From assembly GCA_913055675.1 (NCBI GenBank), contig CAJXKY010000026.1:1-32231 (forward strand): a stretch of DNA of 32,231 nucleotides. Direction: 5' to 3'. Source of the DNA: an uncultured Halanaerobiales bacterium (GTDB taxonomy: Bacteria > Bacillota > Halanaerobiia > Halanaerobiales > M55B127). This document shows, in pieces, positions 7,813-16,447 of the stretch. Under the pieces are notes generated by a model that worked only from the letters and a program-made list of their open reading frames with translations, was not told where the DNA came from and made no database searches. Each line of letters begins with the position of its first letter. Positions within the stretch are counted from its first letter, which is position 1. Position numbers and translations under genes: made by a program.

Positions 7813-8880
7813 ATGGAATTATTTAAGGAAATGGAAAAACACGGTCATGAACAGGTTATGTTTTTGCAGGACAACAAGGTTGGACTAAAAGCCGTTATTG
7901 CAATTCATAACACTGTATTAGGTCCCAGCCTTGGTGGATGTAGAATGTGGGATTATGATAAGGAAGAAGATGTGGTAATTGATGCCCTTCGTCTTTCAAA
8001 AGGTATGACCTATAAGTCCGGTATTTCTGGTGTTGACTTTGGTGGTGCTAAATCAGTAATTTGGGGGGATCCTGAAGAAGATAAAACTGAAGGCATATTT
8101 AGAGCTTTAGGAAAGTATATTAACTCCTTGCAGGGACGTTATTCTACAGGTACTGATGTGGGTACAACTTATGATGACTTCGTTATTCTAAGAAAAGAAA
8201 CACCTTATGTTGGCGCTTTACCAAAAGAATACGGGGGTAGTGGTGACTCTTCAATAGCAACCGCCTATGGTGTATTTCACGGTATAAAAGCGAGCTGTAA
8301 ATATAAATATGGTAAAAAAGACTGCAGTGGACTTACAGTTGCAGTACAGGGTTTAGGTAAAGTAGGTTCAAAACTTACTAAACATCTAATTGATGCGGGC
8401 TGTGAGGTAATTGCAACTGATATAAATGAAGACTATATTAAAGAAGGTAAGGAATTAGGGGCTAAAATTGTAGAACCCGATGAGATCTATGATGTAGATT
8501 GTGACATCTTTTCTCCTAATGCTTTAGGTTCAGTTATTAATGAAGAAACTATTGATAGACTTAACTGTGATATTATAGCTGGAGCTGCTAATAATGTATT
8601 AGCAGATCATAGTTTTGCAGATAAACTACGCGAAAAAGATATTCTTTATGCTCCTGATTATGTCATTAATGCAGGAGGTTTAATCCAGGTTGCTGATGAA
8701 CTTGGTGTTGGAGGATATAATGAAGAAAGAACAATGAAAAAATGTGAAGGTATTTATGATAAATTACTACAGATCTTTAAAATAGCAGATCAGAAGGGAA
8801 TCACTACTTTTGATGCTGCCGACCATATGGTTGAAGAAAGAATAGAGATGATGAAAGCAATTCATAATATAAGGGGGTAA
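7813..8880 (+). CDS. Amino-acid dehydrogenase of the Glu/Leu/Phe/Val family, phenylalanine-dehydrogenase-like
   Basis: NAD-dependent oxidative deamination of an L-amino acid to the 2-oxoacid, 355 residues. The substrate/catalytic lysines Lys68 (GMTYK) and Lys80 (GGAK) are conserved, followed by a Rossmann domain with VAVQGLGKVGSK (about 178-189). Compared with the paralogue at 9810, it carries STGTDVGTTYDDF, YGGSGDSSIATAYGVFHG and INAGGLIQVADEL, segments I associate with phenylalanine dehydrogenases, while the paralogue carries the leucine-dehydrogenase versions. It also has GGAK where the family usually has GGGK. Specificity for aromatic or other bulky amino acids is therefore suggested, not shown. 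First gene after the sigma-54 promoter; SD AAGGGGGA (7796-7803). Confidence 0.88.
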   Translation: MELFKEMEKHGHEQVMFLQDNKVGLKAVIAIHNTVLGPSLGGCRMWDYDKEEDVVIDALRLSKGMTYKSGISGVDFGGAKSVIWGDPEEDKTEGIFRALGKYINSLQGRYSTGTDVGTTYDDFVILRKETPYVGALPKEYGGSGDSSIATAYGVFHGIKASCKYKYGKKDCSGLTVAVQGLGKVGSKLTKHLIDAGCEVIATDINEDYIKEGKELGAKIVEPDEIYDVDCDIFSPNALGSVINEETIDRLNCDIIAGAANNVLADHSFADKLREKDILYAPDYVINAGGLIQVADELGVGGYNEERTMKKCEGIYDKLLQIFKIADQKGITTFDAADHMVEERIEMMKAIHNIRG

Positions 8881-8885
8881 TGTAA

Positions 8886-9794
8886 TTGCTTAAAGATATT
8901 GAAGAATTGATAAATGAGGCTAAAAAAACAAAACCCCTTAGATTAGCGGTTGTTGCAGCTGCTGATGAAGTTGTTGTAGACAGTATAAAAAAAGCAACAA
9001 AAGAAGGTATTGTAGAACCGATTTTAATAGGGGATCAAGTAAAAATAGAAGAAATTGTAGCTAATAAAGGATTAACTGATGATGTTATTGTAATGGGTAC
9101 CGAGTCTAAAAAAGAATCTGCTCATAAGGCAATGGAGTTTATTCAAAAAGGTGAAGCTGATTACCCAATGAAAGGACATATCAGCACAAGTATTGTACTT
9201 AAAGCTTTACTCGATAAAAAATATGGATTACGTGCAGATAATATTTTAAGCCTTGTTACCTTAATTTATCTTGAAAAAGAAGAAAGGTTCGTTATTTTAA
9301 CAGATGGTGGAATGAATATAAGTCCATCACTTGAAGATAAAGTTGATTTAATTAATAATGCGTCTCATATGGCAAAAGCGATTGGGATTGAAAAACCTAA
9401 AGCTGCTGTTTTAGCTGCAGTAGAAGCAGTTAATCCATCAATGGGGGCTACTTTAGATGCGGCTGCCCTTTCTAAAATGAGTGATCGAGGTCAAATTAGT
9501 GCTGAAGTAGATGGCCCACTTGCTTTTGATAATGCAATCAGTAAAAAAGCAGCTGAACATAAAGGAATAGACAGTAAAGTAGCTGGAGATGCAGACATTC
9601 TTTTAGTACCCGATATTGAAGCTGGCAATTTATTATATAAGTCACTTGTTTTTTACGGCGATCAGCCATCCGCAAGTGTTGTTTTAGGAGCAAAAGTACC
9701 TCTAGTAATTACTTCAAGAGCAGATAGTTCATCAACTAAATTTAATTCAATTGCTCTTGGAAAAATTATGACTGAGGATAAAAATATTATTTAG
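8886..9794 (+). CDS. ptb: Phosphate butyryltransferase (branched-chain acyl-CoA active by context)
   Basis: Exchanges CoA of butyryl- or branched-chain acyl-CoA for phosphate, giving an acyl-phosphate for the butyrate kinase encoded two genes on. The 302-residue length and motifs ADYPMKGHISTS (about 91-102) and LTDGGMNISPS fit Ptb rather than the longer acetate Pta. The start is TTG at 8886, chosen because AGGGGG (8872-8877) sits 8 bases upstream and the protein aligns from there. Gap to the preceding dehydrogenase is 5 bases. Isobutyryl-, isovaleryl- or arylacetyl-CoA are likely substrates from its neighbours. Confidence 0.92.
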   Translation: MLKDIEELINEAKKTKPLRLAVVAAADEVVVDSIKKATKEGIVEPILIGDQVKIEEIVANKGLTDDVIVMGTESKKESAHKAMEFIQKGEADYPMKGHISTSIVLKALLDKKYGLRADNILSLVTLIYLEKEERFVILTDGGMNISPSLEDKVDLINNASHMAKAIGIEKPKAAVLAAVEAVNPSMGATLDAAALSKMSDRGQISAEVDGPLAFDNAISKKAAEHKGIDSKVAGDADILLVPDIEAGNLLYKSLVFYGDQPSASVVLGAKVPLVITSRADSSSTKFNSIALGKIMTEDKNII

Positions 9795-9809
9795 GGAGGA
9801 AGATTTTAA

Positions 9810-10874
9810 ATGAAAAAACTTTTTGAAAGATTAGAACTCGATGACTACGAACAGGTTGTATTTAACTATGATGAGGCATCTGGTTTAAAGGCTATTATTG
9901 CAATTCATGATACAACATTAGGACCAGCCTTAGGTGGAACAAGAGTTTGGGATTATGATAGTGAAGAAGAGGCTCTTAATGATGTACTGCGTTTATCAAA
10001 AGGTATGACATATAAATCAGCTGCTGCCGGATTAAACTTAGGTGGCGGAAAAGCTGTAATTATAGGTGATCCAGAAGAAATTAAAAGCGAAGAGCTCTGG
10101 AGAGCTTATGGTCGTTTTATACAGAGTCTAAATGGACGCTATATTACTGCTGAAGATGTAAATACTACTGTTGATGATATGGAAATAGTGGCAGAAGAAA
10201 CTGGGTTTGTTACAGGACTTCCAAGTACTAGTGGAGACCCTTCACCGGTTACTGCTTTAGGTACTTTTCACGGAATTAGAGCTGCTGCAGAAGAGGTTTA
10301 TGGCTCAGACGATCTATCTGGTAAAGTAGTTGCTGTTCAGGGTGTTGGACATGTTGGGCAAAACCTTGTCAGACATTTGAAAAAAGCTGGTGCTGATGTT
10401 GTAATTACTGATATAAAACAAGAAAATATTGATGCAGTAGTTGAAGAATTTGGTGTAAAGGTTGTAGAACCTGGTAAAATTTATAGTGTAAACTGCGACA
10501 TCTTTGCTCCCTGTGCATTAGGTGCAGTCATCAATGATGATACAATTCCACAATTAAAATGCGATATTGTTGCTGGAGCTGCTAATAATGTACTTGAAGA
10601 AAAAAGACATGGTGATATGTTAGAAGAAAAAGGTATTGCTTATGCTCCTGATTATGTAATCAATGCTGGTGGAGTAATCAATGTTTATGATGAATTGATT
10701 GGATATAATAGAGAACGTGCTCTTAGAAGAACTAAAAATATATTTGATAATATCAAAAAAGTATTTAAAATTAGTAATAGGGATAATATACCAACATATG
10801 AAGCTGCAGACATTATGGCAGAAGAAAGAATAGAAAACATTGGTAATGTAAGGCGAAACTATATCCCTCGTTAG
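9810..10874 (+). CDS. bcd: Leucine dehydrogenase (branched-chain amino acid dehydrogenase)
   Basis: NAD-dependent oxidative deamination of leucine, valine or isoleucine to the 2-oxoacid, feeding the oxidoreductase downstream. It has 354 residues with catalytic lysines Lys69 (GMTYK) and Lys81 (canonical NLGGGK), the [14 protein letters not shown] segment, [14 protein letters not shown] and the NAD-binding [25 protein letters not shown] and GYNRERAL near the C-terminus are typical of LeuDH. It is a diverged paralogue of the gene at 7813, separated from it by ptb, so the copy is not a recent tandem duplication. AGGGAGG SD precedes the ATG. Confidence 0.93.
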   Translation: MKKLFERLELDDYEQVVFNYDEASGLKAIIAIHDTTLGPALGGTRVWDYDSEEEALNDVLRLSKGMTYKSAAAGLNLGGGKAVIIGDPEEIKSEELWRAYGRFIQSLNGRYITAEDVNTTVDDMEIVAEETGFVTGLPSTSGDPSPVTALGTFHGIRAAAEEVYGSDDLSGKVVAVQGVGHVGQNLVRHLKKAGADVVITDIKQENIDAVVEEFGVKVVEPGKIYSVNCDIFAPCALGAVINDDTIPQLKCDIVAGAANNVLEEKRHGDMLEEKGIAYAPDYVINAGGVINVYDELIGYNRERALRRTKNIFDNIKKVFKISNRDNIPTYEAADIMAEERIENIGNVRRNYIPR

Positions 10875-10884
10875 GAGTGACATA

Positions 10885-11952
10885 ATGGAAATGTTAATTC
10901 TTACTATCAATCCAGGGTCTACAACAACTAAACTAGGATTGTATAATAAGAAAGCAGAAATTAAAAAAATGAATATCGACCATGATATTAAAGAACTTAA
11001 GGTATTTGATCAGATAAGTGACCAGTTAGAGTTTAGATATAACTATATCCTTGATTTTTTAGAAGATGAAGATATAGAACTAACTAATATTTCTGCAATT
11101 GTAGGTAGAGGTGGACTTTTGAGACCAATTGCAGGAGGTACTTATCGTGTTAATGAAAAGATGAAAGATGATTTAAAAGAAGGAGCTCGAGGAGAACATG
11201 CTAGCAATCTGGGAGGATTGTTGGCTGATCTACTTTCCCAAAAGGCTGATTGCCCTGCCTTTATTGTGGATCCGGTTGTAGTTGATGAAATGCAGGAAGT
11301 AGCCAAGATTTCGGGAATTCCTGAATTAGAAAGAAAAAGTATTTTTCATGCTCTTAATCAGAAAGCAGTTGCCCGTAAATATGCTGAGATTGTAAACGAA
11401 GATTATGAAGATATTAATCTAATTGTAGCACATCTAGGTGGCGGTATTTCAGTTGGTGCTCATCAGGAAGGTAGAATCATTGATGTTAATAATGCTTTAA
11501 GTGGTGATGGCCCCTTTAGTCCAAATCGTAGTGGTGGTGTTCCTAGTTATGATCTCTTTGAGATGTGTTATACGGATCAATATGATAAAAAAGAGATTGA
11601 TAAAAAACTAATAGGAAAAGGTGGAGTAGCCGCTTATCTTGATACTAGTAATATGATAGAAGTTGAAAACAGGATTGAAAACGGGGACGAAAAAGCACAG
11701 TTAATTTTTGAGGCTATGGCATACCAGGTAGCTAAAGAAATTGGTAGTATGGCTGCTGTCCTTAGTGGACAATGTGAAGCTATTATATTGACAGGTGGAA
11801 TTGCTTATTCAGACCAATTTGTTCATTTAATTGAAAACCGGGTCAGGCATTTTGCTCCTGTAAAGATTTTTGCTGGTGAGGAAGAATTAGAGGCCCTTGC
11901 CGCTGGAGCTTACAGAGTATTATCCGGAATAGAAAAAGCCAAGAATTACTAA
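10885..11952 (+). CDS. buk: Butyrate / branched-chain fatty acid kinase
   Basis: Transfers phosphate from butyryl- or branched-chain acyl-phosphate to ADP, the ATP-yielding last step. It has 355 residues of the acetokinase superfamily: the N-terminal NPGSTTTKLGLY (about 9-20), GRGGLLRPIAGGTY (about 74-87), VAHLGGGISVG (about 178-188) and the C-terminal LTGGIAYS segment. The GRGG and GTY residues distinguish it from acetate kinase, which is also longer (about 400). SD TTAGGAGTGA; 10 bases after bcd. Together with ptb it converts acyl-CoA to the free acid. Confidence 0.94.
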   Translation: MEMLILTINPGSTTTKLGLYNKKAEIKKMNIDHDIKELKVFDQISDQLEFRYNYILDFLEDEDIELTNISAIVGRGGLLRPIAGGTYRVNEKMKDDLKEGARGEHASNLGGLLADLLSQKADCPAFIVDPVVVDEMQEVAKISGIPELERKSIFHALNQKAVARKYAEIVNEDYEDINLIVAHLGGGISVGAHQEGRIIDVNNALSGDGPFSPNRSGGVPSYDLFEMCYTDQYDKKEIDKKLIGKGGVAAYLDTSNMIEVENRIENGDEKAQLIFEAMAYQVAKEIGSMAAVLSGQCEAIILTGGIAYSDQFVHLIENRVRHFAPVKIFAGEEELEALAAGAYRVLSGIEKAKNY

Positions 11953-11965
11953 GGGGGGTGTCTGG

Positions 11966-12184
11966 ATGGAAAAAGAAAAATCTGTAGTATTTAATGAAGA
12001 AAGATGTAAAGGTTGTGAGTTATGTGTACCGGTTTGTCCGGTTAATATAATTAGTATGGCAGATGATATAAACAGTCACGGATACCATTATGCACAGGTT
12101 AAAGAACAGGATAAATGTATCAGCTGTGCAATGTGTGCTACGATGTGTCCTGATGTTGTAATTAGTGTATATAAGGAAGAATAA
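11966..12184 (+). CDS. vorD: 2[4Fe-4S] ferredoxin subunit of the 2-oxoacid oxidoreductase
   Basis: Small 72-residue ferredoxin with two CxxCxxCxxxCP clusters: Cys14, 17, 20, 24 and Cys51, 54, 57, 61. This spacing binds two [4Fe-4S] clusters and carries electrons from the TPP-containing beta subunit to free ferredoxin. It heads the four oxidoreductase genes, 13 bases after buk, with an AAGGGGGGTG SD. Such a delta subunit is usual for archaeal-type and clostridial VOR/KOR complexes, which is why I assign it as subunit and not as a free ferredoxin. Confidence 0.9.
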   Translation: MEKEKSVVFNEERCKGCELCVPVCPVNIISMADDINSHGYHYAQVKEQDKCISCAMCATMCPDVVISVYKEE

Positions 12185-12209
12185 CATAAAAAAGGGGGAT
12201 TAATATTAT

Positions 12210-13271
12210 ATGGGTGAAAAAGTCTTAATGAAAGGGAACGAAGCGATAGCTGAAGCAGCCATCCGGGCCGGTTGTCGATATTTTTTCGGCTATCCGATTA
12301 CACCCCAGAGTGAACTACCTGCTTATCTGGCCAGAAAGTTCCCAGAAGTAGGCGGAACATTTTTACAGGCAGAAAGTGAAGTTGCAGCTAGTAATATGAT
12401 TTATGGTGCTGCAGGTGCAGGAGCAAGAGTTTTAACATCTTCTTCTAGTCCCGGCATCAGTTTAAAAGCAGAAGGAATATCATATATTGCAGGGGCTGAA
12501 TTACCTGCAGTTATTATAAATATTATGCGTGGAGGACCAGGTTTAGGATCAATCCAACCTTCACAGGCTGATTATTTCCAGGCTACAAAAGGAATGGCTC
12601 ACGGTGATTTTAGCCTAACAGTTTTAGCACCAAGTACTGTTCAAGAAGCTGTAGATTTAACAATGGAAGCCTTTGAAATAGCAGATCGCTATAGAAATCC
12701 AGTCCTATTAGTAGGAGATGGAATCATTGGTCAGATGATGGAGCCAGTTGAATTTAAAGAGGCCATTGATCCTGATGAACTACCTAAAAAAGAATGGGCA
12801 ACAGATGGTGCAAAAGGAAGAGAGCCAAATGTAATTAACTCCTTAGCACTAGAGCCTGAAGATCTAGAAGATCATAATATGAAGTTAAAAGCAAAATACG
12901 ATAAAATGAAAGAGGAAGAAGTAAGGTATGAAGAACTATATACTGATGATGCAGATATCATTATAGTTGCTTATGGTACAACTGCCCGTATTTCTTCAAG
13001 AGCTATTGAAATGGCTCGTAAAGAAGGATATAAGGTAGGGATGATTAGACCTATTACATTATTCCCATTTCCAACTGATATCATAAATGAAACTGCAGAT
13101 AGAGTAGATGATTTTCTAGCAGTTGAAATGAGTACCGGACAGATGGTAGAAGATGTCAGACTAGCAGTAAACGGTAAAAAACCAGTTCATTTTTATGGAA
13201 GAACTGGTGGAGTAGTACCTTCACCCGAAGAGATTGTTAATAAGATTAAAGAAATCGGGGGTGAAAAATAA
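12210..13271 (+). CDS. vorB: 2-oxoacid:ferredoxin oxidoreductase, alpha subunit (VorB type)
   Basis: Large subunit (353 residues) of the enzyme that turns a 2-oxoacid plus CoA and oxidised ferredoxin into acyl-CoA, CO2 and reduced ferredoxin. The order of domains is the PFOR domain I pyrimidine-binding fold with FFGYPITPQSEL (about 25-36), QAESEVAASN, SSSSPGISLKAEG and MRGGPGLGSIQPSQ, then PFOR domain II (about 245-350) with YGTTARIS. Context with leucine-type dehydrogenase, ptb and buk favours branched-chain 2-oxoacids; 2-oxoglutarate or aromatic oxoacids cannot be excluded from this subunit alone. The stop overlaps the start of the beta subunit (TAATG). Confidence 0.92.
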   Translation: MGEKVLMKGNEAIAEAAIRAGCRYFFGYPITPQSELPAYLARKFPEVGGTFLQAESEVAASNMIYGAAGAGARVLTSSSSPGISLKAEGISYIAGAELPAVIINIMRGGPGLGSIQPSQADYFQATKGMAHGDFSLTVLAPSTVQEAVDLTMEAFEIADRYRNPVLLVGDGIIGQMMEPVEFKEAIDPDELPKKEWATDGAKGREPNVINSLALEPEDLEDHNMKLKAKYDKMKEEEVRYEELYTDDADIIIVAYGTTARISSRAIEMARKEGYKVGMIRPITLFPFPTDIINETADRVDDFLAVEMSTGQMVEDVRLAVNGKKPVHFYGRTGGVVPSPEEIVNKIKEIGGEK

Positions 13272-14017
13272 TGAAAGAAGTTGCTGGATATCCAGATGCT
13301 TTAACCGATAAACAATTTCATTATTGTCCGGGTTGTACACACGGAATAATTCACAGGATTGTGGCAGAGGTGATTGATGAGCTTGATATCAGAGAGGAAA
13401 CAATTGGTGTGGCCCCTGTGGGCTGTTCTGTATTAGCCTATGAATATTTTAATGTAGATATGCATGAGGCTTCTCACGGAAGAGCACCTGCGGTTGCTAC
13501 CGGAATTAAAAGGGTACATCCTGATAAATTTGTATTTACCTATCAAGGAGATGGTGATTTAGCTTCAATAGGAACAGCAGAAATTGTTCATGCTGCTAAT
13601 CGTGGTGAATTGATAAGTACTATCTTTGTTAACAACGCGATTTATGGAATGACTGGTGGACAAATGGCTCCTACTTCTTTAGAGGGGCAAAAGACTACCA
13701 CATCACCATTTGGTCGTGATGTAAGAGAAGCTGGACATCCGATAAGAATGTCTGAGATGTTAACTCAGTTAGATGGTGCGGTCTATATTACTAGAGTTTC
13801 GGTTCATGACCCCCAACATATTAAACAGGCTAAAAAGGCAATTAAGAAAGCCTTCAAAATTCAATTGGAAGGTAAAGGATTTGCTTTAGTGGAAGTTCTT
13901 TCAACCTGTCCTACAAATTGGGGAATGAAACCTTCTGATTCTATAGAATGGTTAAAGAATAATATGATGGAAACTTATCCCCTTGGCGATCTTAAAACAC
14001 CTGAGGGGGTGGAGTAG
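13271..14017 (+). CDS. vorA: 2-oxoacid:ferredoxin oxidoreductase, beta (TPP-binding) subunit
   Basis: Catalytic subunit of 248 residues that binds thiamine pyrophosphate and one [4Fe-4S] cluster. The TPP motif runs from GDGD (93-96) to the double Asn at 121-122. Cys19 and Cys22 (CPGC), Cys52 (PVGCS) and Cys213 (STCPTNWG) correspond to the four cluster ligands known from pyruvate:ferredoxin oxidoreductase. Its start overlaps the alpha-subunit stop by one base, so the two are likely translationally coupled. Substrate specificity is inferred from the operon, as for the alpha subunit. Confidence 0.92.
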   Translation: MKEVAGYPDALTDKQFHYCPGCTHGIIHRIVAEVIDELDIREETIGVAPVGCSVLAYEYFNVDMHEASHGRAPAVATGIKRVHPDKFVFTYQGDGDLASIGTAEIVHAANRGELISTIFVNNAIYGMTGGQMAPTSLEGQKTTTSPFGRDVREAGHPIRMSEMLTQLDGAVYITRVSVHDPQHIKQAKKAIKKAFKIQLEGKGFALVEVLSTCPTNWGMKPSDSIEWLKNNMMETYPLGDLKTPEGVE

Positions 14018-14018
14018 A

Positions 14019-14552
14019 ATGAATGAAGAAATTATTATGGCCGGATTTGGTGGTCAGGGTATCATGTTGATGGGTAAACTACTTACCTATGCAGGGATGA
14101 AAGAAGATAAAGAAGTATCCTGGATGCCTTCTTATGGTCCAGAAATGAGAGGCGGTACAGCAAACTGTACAGTAATAATATCTGATAAAAGGATACCTTC
14201 TCCAATGTCTTCCAAACCGGATTCAATAATAGTAATGAACTTACCATCTCTTGATAAATTTTTACCTAAAGTAAAGAGTGGTGGCACGGTCTTTATGAAC
14301 AGCTCATTAATTGCGGAAGAAGTTACAAGAGATGATGTTAAAGTTATAAAAGTACCCGCAAATGAGATGGCTAATGAGATTGGGAATTCAAAAATAGCTA
14401 ATATGGTTATGCTGGGATCTTTTGTGGAAGAAAAAAATATAGTTAAACCCGAAACAGTAAAAGAATCTCTAGAAAAAGTATTATCTGCTAGAAATCAAAA
14501 ACTTATTGACCTCAATGTAAAAGCCCTTGAAAAAGGTAAAGAATTTAAATAA
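14019..14552 (+). CDS. vorC: 2-oxoacid:ferredoxin oxidoreductase, gamma subunit
   Basis: Gamma subunit of 177 residues, with the PFOR domain III signature AGFGGQGIMLMGKLL near the N-terminus and SWMPSYGPEMRGG, which helps bind CoA and close the active site. I place the start at ATG 14019, one base after the beta-subunit stop, because GAGGGGGTGG (14003-14012) is a well-spaced SD and the family begins with this residue; a longer frame from 13983 would overlap beta and add 12 unconserved residues. Last gene of the sigma-54 operon, followed by a terminator. Confidence 0.92.
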   Translation: MNEEIIMAGFGGQGIMLMGKLLTYAGMKEDKEVSWMPSYGPEMRGGTANCTVIISDKRIPSPMSSKPDSIIVMNLPSLDKFLPKVKSGGTVFMNSSLIAEEVTRDDVKVIKVPANEMANEIGNSKIANMVMLGSFVEEKNIVKPETVKESLEKVLSARNQKLIDLNVKALEKGKEFK

Positions 14553-14574
14553 ATAACAACTAATTATTATAATA

Positions 14575-14606
14575 AGCTCATTCCATTTGAGGAATGGGCT
14601 TTTTTT
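14575..14606 (+). terminator. Terminator ending the amino-acid oxidation operon
   Basis: AGCTCATTCC (14575-14584) pairs with GGAATGGGCT (14591-14600), with one T-G pair, around a 6-base loop, followed by six T. Classic Rho-independent form. Confidence 0.9.
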
Positions 14607-14661
14607 ATCGTCCTGTAAGTGTTAAAATAAAGTGTGATTAAAAAGCTAAGAGGTGAAAAAA

Positions 14662-15207
14662 ATGGAAAAATATAAAGAAAAAATCTTAAACAGTGATTAT
14701 ATCTATGAAGGAACAATTCTAAATTTAAGAAAAGATAAGGTTAAGCTTTTTGACGAACATGAAACTTACAGGGAAGTCGTCGAACATGACGGTGGGGTAG
14801 CTATTGTACCTATTACAGCTGAGGGTAAAATATTATTGGTAAAACAATATAGAATAGCAGTTGATGAAGTTGTCTTAGAACTACCGGCCGGTAAATTAGA
14901 AGAAGACGAGGATGTAAAAAAATGCGCTCTACGAGAATTAGAGGAAGAAACGGGCTTTAGACCAGACCATATAAAGAACTTATTCTATTTCTATACTACT
15001 CCTGGCTACAGCAGTGAAAAACTGCATTTATTTATTGCTGAAGGTTTAAAACACTATGGACAGAATTTAGATAGAGGAGAATATATCGAATTAGTAGAGA
15101 TATCTAAAAAAGATATAATTCCTAAAATTGTAGAAGGTAAAATAAGAGACAGTAAAACAATAATTGGTCTTTTGTGGTATCTAAACCAGGTAGATAAAAA
15201 TGAGTAA
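14662..15207 (+). CDS. nudF: NUDIX hydrolase, ADP-ribose pyrophosphatase type
   Basis: Hydrolyses ADP-ribose (and possibly related NDP-sugars) to AMP and ribose 5-phosphate. It has 181 residues. A complete Nudix box spans residues 77-99 (Gly77, Glu83, RELEEETGF at 91-99), which supplies the Mg-binding glutamates. The preceding ELPAGK and following FYTTPGYSSEKLHLF are hallmarks of the ADP-ribose-specific subgroup. I chose ATG 14662 over an in-frame GTG at 14653, because GAGGTGA at 14650-14656 is the SD for the ATG. The gene overlaps the next one by 8 bases, so the two are probably co-translated. Confidence 0.92.
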   Translation: MEKYKEKILNSDYIYEGTILNLRKDKVKLFDEHETYREVVEHDGGVAIVPITAEGKILLVKQYRIAVDEVVLELPAGKLEEDEDVKKCALRELEEETGFRPDHIKNLFYFYTTPGYSSEKLHLFIAEGLKHYGQNLDRGEYIELVEISKKDIIPKIVEGKIRDSKTIIGLLWYLNQVDKNE

Positions 15208-16372
15208 ATATTTTGCAGATCTTCATATCCATATCGGAGCAGCCGGAGACGGAAAACCAGTTAAAATAACTGCTTCCAATAGTTTAACTTTTGAAAATAT
15301 AGTAAAAGAAAGTAAGACTCGTAAGGGTTTGGATCTAATTGGAATAATCGATTGTGCTTCACCACGAGTCCAAAATGATATTGAGGAAATGATTGAATCA
15401 GGAGAAATTAAAGAGATTGAAGGTGGAGGACTTAAATACAAAGAGGATATTGTAATTATTCCAGGCGCTGAAATTGAAAGTAGAGAAGAAAATGGAGGGA
15501 TGGTCCATTATCTAGCCTACTTTCCTTTTGTAGATAATTTAAAAGAGTTTTCAACTATTATGGACCAATACATTACAAATATAAACTTAAGTTCTCAGGT
15601 TACGGGACTAACTGGTTCGGAAATCTTACAAATCACCGAAGCAGCTGGAGGAATTATGGTTCCAGCACATGTTTTTACGCCCCATAAAAGTTTTTATGGA
15701 AATGCTTTTGAAAGCTATAAAGAGGTTTTTACAGAGCAAGAATGGTCTTCAATACCAGCTATTGAATTAGGTTTAAGCGCTGATACAGATCTAGCTGATA
15801 GGTTAAGTGAATTAAGTAATAAAACCTTTCTTTCAAATTCAGATGCACATTCTATTCCAAAGATTGCACGTGAATATAATGTAATTGAAATGGAAAGTTT
15901 AAACTTTACTCAGTTTAAAAAAGCCCTATTTAGACAAGACAATCAAAATATTAAAGAAAACTATGGACTTGATCCTCGTTTGGGGAAATACCACCGTTCT
16001 TTTTGTCCGGACTGCAATCAAAAGTTTATTGATCATAAAACAAGAGCAGTTTGTCCTAATTGTGGAAAAAAACTTATCAAAGGTGTAAAAGATAGGATTT
16101 TAGAGATTGCCGATCAAGAGATTAAACATCCTTCACATAGAGGGGAATATATACATCAGGTTCCACTCCTTGATATTCCTGGTATTGGTAAAAAAACTTT
16201 GGCCAAATTATTAAATAATTTCAATAATGAAATGGAAGTTATTCACCACACAAAATTTTCTGAGTTAAAAGAAATATTAAATGATAAATTAGCTCAAAGG
16301 GTAGAAAAAGCAAGAAAAGGAAATGCCAAAATAGAAAGTGGTGGTGGCGGAAATTACGGTAAAATAGTTTAG
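15200..16372 (+). CDS. PHP-domain protein of the endonuclease Q family
   Basis: Protein of 390 residues that resembles endonuclease Q, an enzyme known from Thermococcales and some bacilli that nicks DNA 5' of deaminated bases or abasic sites. The N-terminal PHP fold shows metal-binding DLHIH (7-11), GIIDC (Asp51), Glu91, His103, His157 and SNSDAHS (Asp215, His217). A zinc ribbon follows with Cys269, Cys272, Cys285 and Cys288, then a helix-hairpin-helix-like IPGIGKKTLAKLL (about 326-338) for DNA contact. This three-part order is what I know of EndoQ. The C-terminus ends in a Gly-rich GGGGNYG tail. It overlaps the NUDIX gene by 8 bases. Activity is inferred from family knowledge; the metal ligands appear intact. 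Confidence 0.8.
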   Translation: MSKYFADLHIHIGAAGDGKPVKITASNSLTFENIVKESKTRKGLDLIGIIDCASPRVQNDIEEMIESGEIKEIEGGGLKYKEDIVIIPGAEIESREENGGMVHYLAYFPFVDNLKEFSTIMDQYITNINLSSQVTGLTGSEILQITEAAGGIMVPAHVFTPHKSFYGNAFESYKEVFTEQEWSSIPAIELGLSADTDLADRLSELSNKTFLSNSDAHSIPKIAREYNVIEMESLNFTQFKKALFRQDNQNIKENYGLDPRLGKYHRSFCPDCNQKFIDHKTRAVCPNCGKKLIKGVKDRILEIADQEIKHPSHRGEYIHQVPLLDIPGIGKKTLAKLLNNFNNEMEVIHHTKFSELKEILNDKLAQRVEKARKGNAKIESGGGGNYGKIV

Positions 16373-16418
16373 CATATTAAATATATTAATAAGAATATTA
16401 AAAATGTTAATACCTAAC

Positions 16419-16447
16419 TTGACAATTATAAAGAATAATAATATAAT
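16419..16447 (+). promoter_or_regulatory. Consensus sigma-A promoter upstream of the DUF2089 gene
   Basis: TTGACA (16419-16424) and TATAAT (16442-16447) both match the consensus perfectly and are 17 bases apart. Transcription would begin near 16454, leaving about 50 bases of leader before the GTG at 16503. It is the best-matching promoter in the window and suggests strong or tightly repressed expression of the three genes that follow. Confidence 0.9.

Noticed and set aside
13983..14018. Longer frame for the oxidoreductase gamma subunit starting inside the beta subunit gene
   Set aside because: It overlaps the beta coding region, and ATG 14019 has a good SD and begins at the family-typical first residues.
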